A DNA stretch of 64,000 nucleotides from contig JAOBSW010000470.1 in the NCBI GenBank assembly GCA_026214975.1, positions 39,325 through 103,324 on the forward strand, read 5' to 3'. The position numbers were made by a program, and so were the translations under genes. Source of the DNA: Gentiana macrophylla. Its lineage: Eukaryota; Streptophyta; Magnoliopsida; Gentianales; Gentianaceae. This document shows, piece by piece, positions 47,801 through 58,823 of this stretch; the first letter of the stretch is position 1; each line of letters starts with the position of its first letter. The notes under the pieces were generated by a model. It was not told the origin of the DNA. It worked only from the letters and a program-made list of their open reading frames with translations, and ran no database searches.

Positions 47801-48530
47801 CCAACCTGCTGTGGTACCTCAACCTGATGAAGCACCTCAACCTGCTGTCCTTGATCCTAAGCTTACTGAGAGGATCACTCTGATGGAACAACGAATTGAA
47901 GAAAGAATCACTGCAGTTGACACAAGAATTGAGATAATCGAAGGTCAACTTGCAAACTTAGTGATTACACAAGAAAGTGTTCATGGTCTACTATCCCGGT
48001 TTTTTGATGATGTCAATAAGGGGGAAGAGTGCCTTACAGCAGAAGCAAAGGAAGCTGCAATGATTTTTGTAAAGAAGAGATGGGAGGATGAAATACATGA
48101 GTTCAGGAAACCTGCACCTGGCAGAGTTTAAATGACTGATGAACTCCTGAAGGAATACAAAAAGCTATATTATTGAAAGAAGAGACCCTGTCATGACATG
48201 GGATTTCAGGAAGGACTCAACTCCGTATTGGGATTAAAACTTTGGGAAACAAGGGTCAATTCACTGAGAGCTTCTTTTAGAGTTGAAAGAGGTCAAAGAC
48301 TGGGAGTTCAGTCAGCAAGGGATTCACTGGATGAATTCAAACACTTCTACATGGGACAAGGCTTCAATGTTCATAATATAAGATTAACTCTACCAGAAGC
48401 CTGGAAATGGTGGAAACAACTGAATCATTGGGTTGAATTTTCCACAATTGAAAACCAATGGATGCTGGATATTATCAAAGAAATTAGAGAGTTAGATGAG
48501 AAGAAAGAACAAGACAAAGGCAAAAAGTAG
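44817..48530 (+). pseudogene. copia-B env-like 3' reading frame (decayed)
   Basis: ATG at 44817 begins MADKRDVNIGTSQSV. Successive open pieces (45007-45378, 45350-45967, 46106-46438, 46460-47161, 47217-47405, 47609-47827, 47760-48131 and 48198-48530) in changing frames seem to be one former protein. It has a folded N-terminal part, an acidic stretch (DDEDNDEATESDNDGDDND), Lys/Arg clusters, long Glu/Pro/Thr repeats and a coiled coil (TEQLDSLRKKLDKLV). SIRE-type elements carry a frame here called env-like on position only. I see no convincing signal peptide or membrane span, so an envelope role is not supported. Confidence 0.65.
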
Positions 48531-48681
48531 ATCAGCACACTTACACTACCTATTTTACTTTGCTGATTCTAGTTTGTAATTTTGTTGAACAAATATAATA
48601 TTAATGAAAGATGACTGAATTTGTTCTGTTTGTGTTCTTATATTTTTGCTTTTCTATATGGAGGGTATTGGCATCATCACT

Positions 48682-48695
48682 AAAAAGGGGGAAAT
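48682..48695 (+). promoter_or_regulatory. Polypurine tract of copia-B
   Basis: AAAAAGGGGGAAAT directly precedes the 3' LTR start TGTTGG. Confidence 0.8.
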
Positions 48696-49877
48696 TGTTG
48701 GACATATTTTAATTTTTAATGATGAGTGCCAGACTAGCTGTTATAGAGCAAAGGCAAAAATATGTCTAGATCAAATGTATAGATTTATTAGAGTTTGATC
48801 ATTGTATAGGTTTGATCAAACAAGATCGTAATTAGGTCAAATTGTTGTATCGCAGACTGTCTAGATCGATGAAGGTAGCTAGGTCAGTAGAGTGTCTAGG
48901 AACCTGCTGAAGACTGAAGGCTGAGAGTATAAACACAGTTATTGAAGGCTAAGGGATCAAACTTAGTATTTAAAGTCAAGGATATGGAATCAGAATTTAG
49001 GGAAGTCTGTGATGACCTAAACTGATTACATACACCTTGTGTACAAGGTCTAAGTTCCATATATTAAGTGGTGACTGGAACTTAGTTATGTTCAAAATGG
49101 TGTACTTTAACTTCACAGTTAAAAAGTTAGATAAGAAGAAGTCAGCTGATGTGTTGTTAAAACACCGCAGACTTAAACCTGCTGAGAAATGTGTACATCA
49201 GCAGGCTGTTATACTTTAGATATTTGCTGAGTATATTTCTCGATTTAATCAAGGGTTACATTGGAAGATTACAAGGATAAGGATGGATTACAAGCCAGAG
49301 AAGCACTTAGGTGTCAAGAAATGTTGTTTGTGGTGGAGCTGGTGCAGAGGCAATCCTACCCTTCAAGGACCAGTGGAATACTTTGGAGCAGCAACCTACC
49401 TGTTTCAATATTCAGTTTGTGAAGCCATAGTTATTGGTAAAAGACAGACAGCTTAGGGATTTGTGTAACTGCAACCTCAAAGATCTCTAGTGAATTTCCT
49501 CCAACATCATAGGAGAAGAGTGGACTAACAGGATTACACCACCTGTAACCACTATAAAAATCGCCTACTTACTTTCTGCATTTACTTTCTGCGTTTAGTA
49601 TACTGAACACATCAACCTACTGAAACTAGCAACTGATTCACACATTTACACTACTGAGTATCTAATACTTAGTATCATTCTTTTAACAAAAAGTAATAAG
49701 GCTTTAACTAAATATATTTTGCTGCAACAAATCCGGTAAAATCAACTGTCAGCAGACTACTGAGCAGTCAGTTGGCTAATGACATTGCTAAGTTTGTTAA
49801 CTCCAAAAGTTTGAAGTGTTAAGTTTATTCACCACCCCCCTTCTAAACTTAACCAAAGCATTTTCAAGGGACCAACA
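48696..49877 (+). repeat. 3' LTR of copia-B, internally deleted
   Basis: 1182 bp. At 49296/49297 it jumps from the base equal to 35834 to the base equal to 38051 of the 5' LTR, so about 510 native bases including the TATA region are missing. The rest aligns closely. Confidence 0.88.
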
Positions 49878-49882
49878 ATGAT

Positions 49883-50165
49883 GATCTTTGAATAAATTTA
49901 TATATAACAGAGCCGCCAAAAATTATCTAATTCTAATTACTAGGAAATTAAATTGCAACAAATAAATTACATAACTTCCTATACCAGGAAAATTTTGGGT
50001 TTACAATAGATCTAACGGTAAACAAGTACCAACCCCGATCCATCTCGTCAACCAAATCATTCAATCACACACATATATAATAAACATATAAAAGATGTAA
50101 TATTTATTCAATTTCACTCCTTATTAATTAATTATGCAATCAAGATCGCAAAAAATCGCTTCAAC
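49883..50165 (-). other. copia-C leader segment between PBS and copia-B insertion
   Basis: About 280 AT-rich bases without a gene. They continue at 35250 and leftwards on the far side of copia-B. Confidence 0.6.
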
Positions 50166-50181
50166 CTCTCTCTAATACCAC
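50166..50181 (-). promoter_or_regulatory. Primer binding site of copia-C
   Basis: On the minus strand TGGTATTAGAGAGAGG starts two bases after the 5' LTR end. The first ten bases fit tRNA-Met with one change. Confidence 0.75.
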
Positions 50182-50182
50182 A

Positions 50183-51961
50183 TGCTGGATATACAGAAAC
50201 CTGAATCCGGATCCGATCCATAATTGGATCGTCAGATCTGATTCACAGCACCGATCGAGACGCTCGATCATGCACAGCGGAAGCTACGAATCGAAATTCA
50301 TTTTTTGATTTTACCAAGATATGATTCGCATAATAAATTAATTTACAAGAAGTTTAGTAGATTTACCCCAACCGGAGAGAAGCCGTGATCTTCCGGATTG
50401 TATCTCCAAACGACGACTAGTGGACGTCGATACTCGTAGTAGAACCTCCTCGAATATGCTTAAGAAAAACCTTAGTTTTTCTTCTCTCAATGGCTAAGAC
50501 GAGAAAAAAAAAATCTCTATTTTATTCAAAAATAGGCGTCGCCTATTTTGCCTAAAAAGGGCGTTGGTTTTTGTTCCAAATTTTGTGTTTGGAAAAACTC
50601 TCCTTTTATAAGAAAATAACTAATAATTTGAGAGTTTATCTTTTGCACACAAATTTATCTTTTCCTTTTAGGAAAATAAAACCTTTATCCAATAGGAAAA
50701 CAAATTTCCTATTTATCCAATAAGAAACCCAATTTCTTATTTATAATTATTTAACACATAAATAATTATATTATCCATATTACAATTAATTAGGGAAAAT
50801 TTTCTTTTCCTAAAACCAAATAAATGTGGCACTATTTTCATTGCCATTTGGGATAATAGAAAATGGATTTTCTATATTACATATTATCACCAAATAAATA
50901 ATATCCGCATATTCATTAAATAGACCAACTATTTAATTTATTCTCACGGTTCCACAAAACGAGAAAACACTCGCGTGTTAGGAGCCAACCCGAGGGCCAT
51001 GGACCTATAACCAGTAGCTACAATAAATTGAATAAAATATTCATCAAACATAATATTTCTACTCAACTTATTAATTCCGGAGTTACGCCACCATAAATCT
51101 GAAACTGAACTCTATCGATTATAGATATAACTTATTCTCAGAAAGTCGAGTCAATAAGTGTCCATTGATATAATCATTACATGCAGACTAACCCTCCATA
51201 GACTATCCGTAACGAAGCAGGATTATTTCCGTAAACCTTCTTCACTACATCTTATCCTCATTTACCATTAATCCACTAGTGATCAATTAGTTCATAACCA
51301 ATACGAACTCGGCCGATCGATCAGTTTTTAGGAACAACAAATAAGGGGATTGTCTTTCTACTTCCCACAGGAAGGAATGGATTCCGTATCTGTGAGACAC
51401 ACATTCCTCACTCATTCCCGAATAGTGCCAACGTGAAAGTGATTCGGACTGCGCCTCTTAGCGATCCTTAACGAACACATCAAACCCTATCTTGAAACAA
51501 GTAGGCGTTTGTAATCACTTCAGGATTAAGGTTAATCCATATACGATCATCTTGTGATTTTACAAGATTTCTCAATCATATAATTATATGAGAAATGCAC
51601 AATAAATCGGTCCAGTGCTATATGACTACATCATATATAAATGCCCCACTTGGATAACCAATGTCGACGGTCCGGATAAGACAGTCACACCATAAAGTGT
51701 TATGGGCGCATTAATGGTGGTTTAATCAATAAACCCCATACTTTGATTAAGTTCACCACGAACTAATAGTTCAAGTGTATCACCATAAACTTAATCCTCA
51801 TGTTTGACACACACTAAGTTATATGGCTACATATACTACTTGGGTTTTTCAGCAGTGTATTACTTACTAGCACGAAGCAAGTAATAAGATGAGAATAAAT
51901 CTGTCATTTATTAATTACAAAAACAATTACATAAATTGTCTTTCGGGCGCAACTATCAACA
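50183..51961 (-). repeat. 5' LTR of copia-C
   Basis: 1779 bp, starting TGTTGATAGTTGCGCCCG on the minus strand and ending CTGTATATCCAGCA. It differs from the 3' LTR by many substitutions and small indels, in contrast to copia-A. Confidence 0.88.
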
Positions 51962-52970
51962 AGTGACTCGAGGGGCAGGTGCTCCAATTGCGGGGTTCAA
52001 GGAAGTCGTGGAAATGAAGAAAACTACGGTGCCCAAGAAAACTACGGCCCCAAAGAAAACCGCAGAACCATTTGAACTAAATAAAAGACCGCACAATGAA
52101 AGGTCCACTGTGGCCACACGCGAGTTGGCCGATCAAAAAAGTTTCGATAATGAAGTTGGCAGTCGATGAAGGGAGATCCGAGATCAGTTTGATTATACCC
52201 AGTCCCTGACGGCTTATGACATTACGGCTGACTACCGATTTGCCATTATGGACGGGACAAATATATTCCACGTTTGTGGCCGAGATGACGTAGATTACAT
52301 TTGGCTGCACTACGACCATCTTGTTTCCGGACTTCGACCGCCCATTGACCCCTTTTTCATCAGATTTATGGAGGAGCTTCGGGTCATGCCATGCGACCTT
52401 ACACTTGGGACTGTCCGAGCAGTGATGGCCTTTATAGTGATAAGCTGGCTACGCTGGCGAGAACCATCACTGTCGGTCTTATTTTACTTCTACGGTTTCA
52501 ACAAGAAAGGTGAAGATGGCCAGATTCAACCCCACAGTAGGTCGAGCAGCGGTAGACCCCGACTTTTATTTGATCATCCCGATAAGGTTTCTGATTGGAA
52601 CAAGAGGTGTATAAGGGCAGAGTCTCAAATTGGCTGGCCATTTGAGAAAATTCCTGCGAACAAACCGATCATTTGGCGGATGTGAAAACTCAGGATGCTG
52701 ATGACGACTTCATAGTCGATCTTAAAGAGTTGCTCGGGTATACTCGAAAATGGTAGGGTCAAGATCGGGATTTTAATTGGAGTCTTTTTTTAGACGTCGA
52801 CCAACCTTTTGTTAGGATGACCGGACTCTCTGGAGTGGGTATTGGGGATCCGTTGGTAGTGGTTGAACCATTTCCTTGTGACCCCGATTGGTATGAGGAA
52901 TGTCATTTTGGTAGAGGCATACCCTCTCGGTGTCTTATTTGTTTAGGAAATTCTTCAAATCGGGCTCCAA
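51962..52970 (+). CDS. aORF central part with gypsy-type transposase-like domain
   Basis: After a Lys/Thr/Pro-rich linker with three KKTT- or KKTA-type repeats (52018-52080) and one in-frame stop at 52167, the segment at 52248-52685 gives 145 open codons: HYDHLVSGLRPPIDPFF, then FYFYGFNKKGEDG and NKRCIRAESQIGWPF. This spacing fits the gypsy-type domain seen in plant Tat extra frames. A frame slip near 52680 leads to DLKELLGYTRKW and WSLFLDVDQPF. A donor GTAAGA at 52971 ends the exon. Confidence 0.55.
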
Positions 52971-53062
52971 GTAAGATTTTATTAGTTTATCATTTATTTC
53001 GATTTGCCTGCTTTCATTTTATTTCTCTTGACTATGTACTGATTAATTCTATCCCAATGTAG

Positions 53063-53836
53063 GTACCATGGACGCTTTGAGGCAAGGCAATCTCCTTGCT
53101 TCCTGGAAGACCTCTGGCGAGGTGAATAGGAGCAGTGCGTTTAAGGGGTTAAGACCGACCTTCCAATGGTCACGTCCGCAATGACTCGGCGTGCGCAGCT
53201 TCAGCGCGTGGAGTCTCGAAATCTACTATTGGGAAAGTGGTCTCTCCCCCCGCTAAACAAACTGTAGGGAAAGCCGGAGCGGGCAAAAGTCTGAAACTGA
53301 CTATTCTTACTAAGGCTCCGGTTGTCAAGAAGAGAAGAGCTGCTGATGAGGCCGACCCCGCTGGTTGTGTGGATGGTGAGAAGGAGGCTCGTCAACCCAA
53401 AAAATCCAAGGTGGGTGACACCCAGCCAAAGGTCGGCCCCTCTTCTCAAGATATATCCAAAGATGCTGCTGACCAAGGCAAATCCAAAGATGCTGCTGAC
53501 CAAGGCAAATCTGTGGCCGAAAAATCCTCATCGGCAGGCACGACCGCGATGGTGCCCTTTTCTGGTGTACCCGTTGGACCTCGGGGTCCTCCCGTTGTCT
53601 GGGTAGATAGGAAATTCATGCGCCAGCTGCCCATTGACATGCCCCGGGCGGTGACGAATTCTAGGGCGTTAGCCGATGTGGCCTCACTGAGGCATTTGAA
53701 GTGGAGCCTTCCCAATCCTATCCAGTTGGAGGTTGGTCACGGTATCGCACACTGGATAGTACTATCTGATTAGACCGACCCCCTTCGTGCTTTTTTACAG
53801 AACATCATTGACTCATGGGGCTAGTATGGGGCAACG
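53063..53836 (+). CDS. aORF basic Lys/Pro-rich part
   Basis: Starts after an acceptor-like CAATGTAG. The open stretch to 53773 has Lys/Arg clusters (VVKKRRAADEAD, PKKSKVGDTQ) that could be nuclear signals, and a 30-base direct duplication giving KDAADQGKS twice (53458-53517). Near the end it reads RKFMRQLPIDMPRAV. No enzyme motif is seen. Confidence 0.5.
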
Positions 53837-53952
53837 GTGAGCATGGTAAACATATGTTCGCTCTTTACTTTTCTTTTGCCCTTTTATTTTTTGGCCTCTT
53901 TTATTTCTCTATAAGTTTGTTTAGGTTTGATTTCCCTTCTCTCCTTTTTTAG

Positions 53953-54742
53953 GCGGTACCGGTCTGAAGCAGCTCATCACGGATTATAAGGAGACCATTT
54001 TGTCGAGCTCAACTGTCGGCAAGGAGTTAAAGGCCGTTGAAGTAGTCGCAGCCGATCTGAAGGTTCGGCTTTGTGCTTTTGAGGCCGAGAACGCCGAATT
54101 GAAATGGCGACTTCTTTGAGAATGCTTATCGAAGAAGCGGTGGCTTAGGCAAAGAAGAATCAACTTAAGGTCCGGGCGAACTCCGAGCGTCTTGAAAATC
54201 TTAACCGCGAGCTGACTCAGAAGGATAAAGAGGCTTCTCAATATATGAAAGATCAGCAGACGCAAGTTGACCAAGCCCGAGGCTACTAGAAGGCCGAACA
54301 AAAGGTGAATGCTGATCTGAAGCAGAGGCTGGCCGATTTAAGTTCCGGGGTTGAAGCCCGGATAGAGGCCGTGAGGAAGGAGGCAGCCGGAGAAAACTTC
54401 TTGATGGGTATGATCAAGGTATTTATCACCTCACAAGATGTTCGTGGGCTCGGACGGTGACGTACCAAGCCTTGAGACTCTACGGGATTGGATCGTCACC
54501 CCTCCTTCTCCGATCATTTGAAGGTTTATCATCCTTCCATCCCTTACACCGACATCGAAATGAAACTTATCTTCGATGCTTGGGAGGCGCCTCCGGTCGA
54601 AGCTGAAAATCTTCGGGATTTAGTGACTCAGGCTACTCGGGAGGAGGCTGGCCATCAAGCAGAGGCCGAGCAAACTGAATTCGATGCTAATTCTATAGAA
54701 TGTTGCATCCTTCCCTTAGCATTGAGAACATCGGAAATGTAG
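53953..54742 (+). CDS. aORF coiled-coil C-terminus
   Basis: Following a CTTTTTTAG acceptor, the reading shows heptad-rich text: ELKAVEVVAADLKVRL, then after slips NLNRELTQKDKEASQ and NADLKQRLADLSSGV. The last open segment, to 54742, has HPSFSDHLKVYHPSIP and a Glu-rich tail. Stops at about 54117 and 54459 break it. A long coiled coil at this end is typical of the Tat extra proteins. Confidence 0.5.
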
Positions 54743-55304
54743 ATATGCGGCCTGACGATGCCTAGATTTGTATAAACATTATTTTGATTTTGCTATGTAT
54801 GATGCTATTTTGTATAAACTTTTCTTCATCCTGCATTGCTCAACTTGTAACGATATTTTCTTTATTTTCTAAATATATGAAGTTCCATTTACGTTTGAAT
54901 GTATGTTGTATTTTGCTCGAATTTACTATGTATATCGAGTCCGATCTGTTTTGAGTCCGGCATAATAGTATCCGACCTCCTTGTTTCAGATAAGATTCAG
55001 AGTTGTAAGCTTACGGGCATATCATAAACAACTGTCCGATTGCATGTTTGAAAATTTCTAGAGTATGGCCCCAATTTTTAATAAAGCCCAGGATGAGTTT
55101 GAGGCCTTTGTTGAAAATTACGTCGAAAATCACGTCGACACGCACGGCGGACATGCTTCAAGGATATGAAAACATGTACGGAAAGACAAATGTAAAATCG
55201 GACTTTATTAAGTTCACCTCACCCCGTTAGGTTAGTGAAAGTTACAAGTAAGAAAGCTTAACCACTCATGTTGTAAATGAGAGGATAGCAATAACCCTAG
55301 CCGA
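54743..55304. other. Spacer between antisense gene end and Tat pol end
   Basis: This is where the antisense gene and pol converge, so it should hold both transcripts' 3' ends. It is AT-rich. No gene is supported. Confidence 0.5.
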
Positions 55305-56125
55305 TTACATGTAGTACCTTTTGAGGTTGTCCGCATGCCATGGTCTTTTGAGCTCCAAACCTTGTTGATTCTTAACAATATAAGTCCCTTTTTTGATTTC
55401 TCTGGTGACCTGATATGGACCCTCTCAGTTCATCATAAGCTTGCCTATGTCGCGCTGAAGACCTGCGGCCTTCCTGTTTCAAAGAACGAAATCACCGACC
55501 TTGAAGGAATGGTCACGGATTAGTTTGTCGTGATGTCGTTTAGCGGTTTGCTTATAGTTCACGAGCCGATGGTACATCGCTAACCTTTTTTCCTCCGCTA
55601 GGTCTAGGTCGATCTGTCTATTGAGTAGATTGTCCGTTGGATCATATACAGCGACCCTGATACTTGGGAGCACCATTTCGATAGGAGTCATGGCCTCTGA
55701 TCCGTAAGTTAGAGCAAACGGTGTTTCTCCAGTGGGTGTTTTGATTGTGGTGCGGAGTGACCATAATATGGCGGGCAGCTCATCGACCCAACCGCCTGCC
55801 TTTTCCTTCTCACTTACACTCTTTTTATGCATCTTGATTATCTGTTTAGTGCCGGCCTCGGCTTCTCCATTACCCTAGGGATAAGCTATGGATGAATTCC
55901 AGTGTTTGACGCCGTATTCCCTATAGAAATCAGAGAATTTATCTCTAAACTATGGTCCATGGTCTGTCACCACTGCCCGCGGGATGCCGAAACGAGACCA
56001 TTATTTATGGCGTAGAAAATAAACTGAATCTTTCGCTCCTATGTTAACAAAAGGTTTGGCCTCTATCCACTTCGTGAAATAATCCACACAACTATGATAA
56101 CTTTGCATCCACCCCTTCCCGAAGG
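55305..56125 (-). pseudogene. pol: Tat-lineage integrase, C-terminal half of pol
   Basis: On the minus strand the text runs CVDYFTKWIEAKPFVNI (core), AGGWVDELPAILWSLRTT and GETPFALTYGSEAMTPIE, then LIRDHSFKVGDFVL. After a slip it ends GLELKRPWHADNLKRYYM and a TAA at 55305-55307. These motifs are diagnostic of Tat/Ogre/Retand integrases. Upstream only SGRGGCK remains before the Athila-like LTR edge at 56126. Frame slips occur near 55480, 55830 and 56080. Confidence 0.88.
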
Positions 56126-57574
56126 TGATCGCGTGCAAAGCACTTACTAGCAATAGGACTAGGTCTATCGTAGTAGAGTACTTGCGAGTCAAGGTCTATC
56201 CCATAGAGACTCGTAAGAACGTCTAATTATCAAGATTGAGCTTGTCACAATAATGGTCTACGACCAACTATAATATAGACAGTAGTAAATTTAGTTCCTC
56301 AAACTAACAAGGTTATGCCAGTTCACACGAAGAAAAATGAGTTTCTAATGTATTAGTTCAATTATTAGTAATTAGTTATTCCCCCACACAGGCAACAGTC
56401 CTCCCCGTTGATGAATTTATTCATTGTTCAGCTACGGGTACAACTCCTAACCCTATCTACTCCGAAAATGGTAGTAGACAATCTATACGCAAGATACCTT
56501 CCTTAATTGGTCCGTAATAGCCCATATGCATAAAGAACTAGAGCTATCGATATTGAGCGCTAAATCATACATAAAACCGCCTAGGCGGTATCGACATTGA
56601 TCGAAGACGTTCTAGGGTCCATTCAAGATAATGTCCAAACATAGCTTTTCACTATTCGTATTTCATGCTAGTTTACGATGACATGCATATAGTTGATCAG
56701 GCTACTAACATGTAAATTAAATCTATCGGTCAACGTAGCTGTGGCCGATTATCATGAATTAGTAATTTACAAAGTATTCAGATCTAGCGATATAGACCGT
56801 CGCAGATCTGAAAAATGCAACTACTATTTCATGATTTCTTCACCAATGAATCAGATCTATTACACATGGGGTAAAATAAACTAACTACTACATAATTAAA
56901 CTAAATAAGCAATTAAAACATACTAGTTGAATAGAACAACGATAGATCTACATCTTGGAAAAGACAGAAAATCATACCCTCAAAGATGAGCGTAGATCTC
57001 CCTTGGATCTCTCCCTAGGCAGCGAATCCGTCGTCTCTCCGACCAGAACTCATAAAATAAATAAAATAAAGAACAAAGAACTTTTATTGCATAATTTGCC
57101 TTGAATAATTTGGGTACATTGAGTTCTGAGGTGAAGCCTCTTACTTATAGCTATCTAAATGACTTAGAAACAACTAGTTCTACCCCTCGTCCAAGAAAAC
57201 ACGTTTCGGAAGGTTCTTAAGCCTCTGTAAGTCAGCGCCCCTCCTTGGTAAACTGGGGGTATTTTTGTCCTTTTTCTTCAGCCGACTTAACTTGGAAGGT
57301 TTTGGAATACCCTAGGCACATTCTTTTCATTCAGTCCACTCCAGATTCGTCCATGATGCTCAGCCCAATATTTCGTATCCTGAAAATAATCAAATAATGC
57401 ATGAAATAATATCGAAACAGGGAAAATAAACGCTAAGTGCAGATTTCTCGACTCACGAACCCGACATATGCTATTCAACTCAAATGGTTCATATTTATAG
57501 GTCGAAAAAACTATTTTTAGCTCATAATGGATAGAATGTTGATGACGTAAGATAGACTATTTTAACCGTCATCA
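56126..57574 (-). repeat. 3' LTR of the Athila-like element
   Basis: On the minus strand it starts TGATGACGGTTAAAATAG after the purine tract CCAGTGGGGGGTAGC (57575-57589) and ends GCACGCGATCA at 56126. The last 100 bases (CTATGGGATAGACCTTG, TACTCTACTACG) resemble known Athila LTR ends. An AATAAAA-type signal appears near 57090 (minus). It is homologous to 300-1390. Confidence 0.75.
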
Positions 57575-58823
57575 GCTACCCCCCACTGGCCTTTTGCTCA
57601 TCCGCGAGCAGGGTATCAAGGCGGAATGTACCTCCAAGAACAATCTCCACTAACGACAACATATTCAATCAAGATTTCCGGCAGAAACATACATTAAGCC
57701 ACAATCCATAAGCTTCCTATTAATCACTACTTACCACGCATCAACGTGTCATGTGATGAATCGGTCATGATAGTGCATTCGTGAGGAGAATCAAGTTGTA
57801 TTAACCACACAATCTTAACTTACCTGCACATACACTCGCTCATCTTGCCTTCAGACTTGGTTACACAACATGGTACCTTAATCGGGTCGGGCGGACTCGG
57901 GGACTAAGCATCGGTCTTAAGTCCTCGTTTGTTTTTTTTTATGCGAGGGTCGTGACCTTTTTGCACGAGTTCTCTTCCCTCACTGCCTTTATTGCATATT
58001 TTTTTCTTTCTACCTTTTTTTCATTTTTCTTTTTCTGGCAGATTTCCTCACTTTTTTCTCTTTCTCTCACAAGTCCGTTTGTCCTGGTTACCTCTCGTCA
58101 TCCTAGTTGCTTCCTTTGTCGTATGAAAATTTGTTGAAGAATATAGACAGACAAATAATGATTCCCGGTTAAAACAACTCATCATCTAATCTTAAACACT
58201 TCTCACTCAGATTATGTGCTCAAATATTGAATGCAATGATAGAATAATAATTAATAAGTTACTACTTCATGTAACATAACATATGCTCATTCTTTCATAC
58301 TAAATTGAATATGCTATAGCTTACTTCAAATTGAACTTGGGCTCCTTTTCTACCGATTCCTTACTCGAAAATGTGCAATAAGCAAGCTAAAAACAGTGTT
58401 TAAAATTTCAAAAATATTCCCTTTTTCGATTATCCAGCTAAGACGCATACCCTCACTAATTATAGACATTGTCCCCAATGACTAATAATAATGAAAGAAG
58501 AAGGTACTTAGCTCTGGAATTGATCGGCTGAGTCAAAGCGAATCCTGGAGCAGAATCAGTAGCTCCTAGGTCATTCCTCTTCCAAGTCGTTACCTGCGGT
58601 CCAAAATTCTTCCAACAACAGTGAGTAACATACGAAGGGCAATAAGAAAATAAGGTGGCGGTAATTGTGCATACCGGAGGAATGTGCAAAAACAGTTTAA
58701 GCCACTTTATTCTGTTATTGGCCTAAGCAAGGCGTGAAAACTTTTACGAGGGATCACATGAGAATCGTGAAGGAGAAAACCATATATATCTCTAGTCAGC
58801 TCGACTGTACTAGTAGGGCTCTT
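57575..58823 (-). other. 3' UTR of the Athila-like element
   Basis: No open frame of note, so no env-like gene is retained. A small hairpin CATTGTCCCCAATG lies at 58467-58480; a comparable CATTG…CAATG motif after integrase is, to my recollection, common in Athila-type elements. The part next to pol is shared with positions 1-290. Confidence 0.6.

Larger units (their letters stand above)
35256..49877 (+). mobile_element. SIRE-like Ty1/copia element copia-B with env-like 3' reading frame
   Basis: 14.6 kb with LTRs 35256-38633 and 48696-49877, flanked by perfect ATGAT (35251-35255 and 49878-49882). The primer site TTGGTATCGGAGCAG follows the 5' LTR and AAAAAGGGGGAAAT precedes the 3' LTR. Gag, protease, integrase, RT and RNase H are in copia order, with a further long decayed frame after pol. 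This last trait and the gag type fit the SIRE/Maximus lineage. LTR lengths differ because the 5' one holds a solo LTR and the 3' one has a deletion. Confidence 0.9.
28393..51961 (-). mobile_element. Ty1/copia element copia-C, hosting copia-B
   Basis: LTRs at 50183-51961 (5') and 28393-30152 (3') are in minus orientation and flanked by a perfect duplication AGTGA (28388-28392 and 51962-51966). The primer site TGGTATTAGAGAGAGG lies at 50166-50181 and the purine tract CAAGTGGGAGAT at 30153-30164. Without copia-B the element is about 8.9 kb. Its pol is badly decayed, so it is older than copia-A. LTR ends and leader layout resemble copia-A but the family differs. Confidence 0.88.
28144..54742 (+). 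pseudogene. Antisense extra gene (aORF) of the Tat element, interrupted by copia-C
   Basis: Exon material lies at 28144-28392 and 51962-54742. The first part is acidic (DEEVRAAVGYG…EEVVEEEIADDEAD). Across the insertion, one frame stays open: KLSSLNDKIQGVVTRGAGAP reads through the duplicated AGTGA. The middle (52190-52970) resembles the gypsy-type 'transposase-like' domain of Tat extra frames (PPIDPFFIRFMEELRV, near 52340). A basic Lys/Pro-rich stretch and a Glu/Lys/Gln coiled coil follow. Probable introns are 52971-53062 and about 53837-53952. It converges on pol, with about 560 bases between the two ends. Stops (for example at 52167) and frame slips make it inactive. Function is unknown in the family as far as I know. 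Confidence 0.65.
16878..56125 (-). mobile_element. Tat-lineage Ty3/gypsy element, 3' part only, carrying nested insertions
   Basis: On the minus strand the order is the integrase end of pol (56125-55305), a spacer holding an antisense gene, a 3' UTR with tandem repeats, a purine tract and a 3' LTR. This plan is known for Tat/Retand-type plant elements, some of which carry an extra frame opposite to pol and variable tandem repeats before the 3' LTR. The 5' side (5' LTR, gag, protease, RT) is absent because the Athila-like LTR begins at 56126. Copia-A and copia-C plus their inner guests account for most of the present length. That all parts belong to one element is inferred from order, orientation and matching insertion breakpoints. 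Confidence 0.7.
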
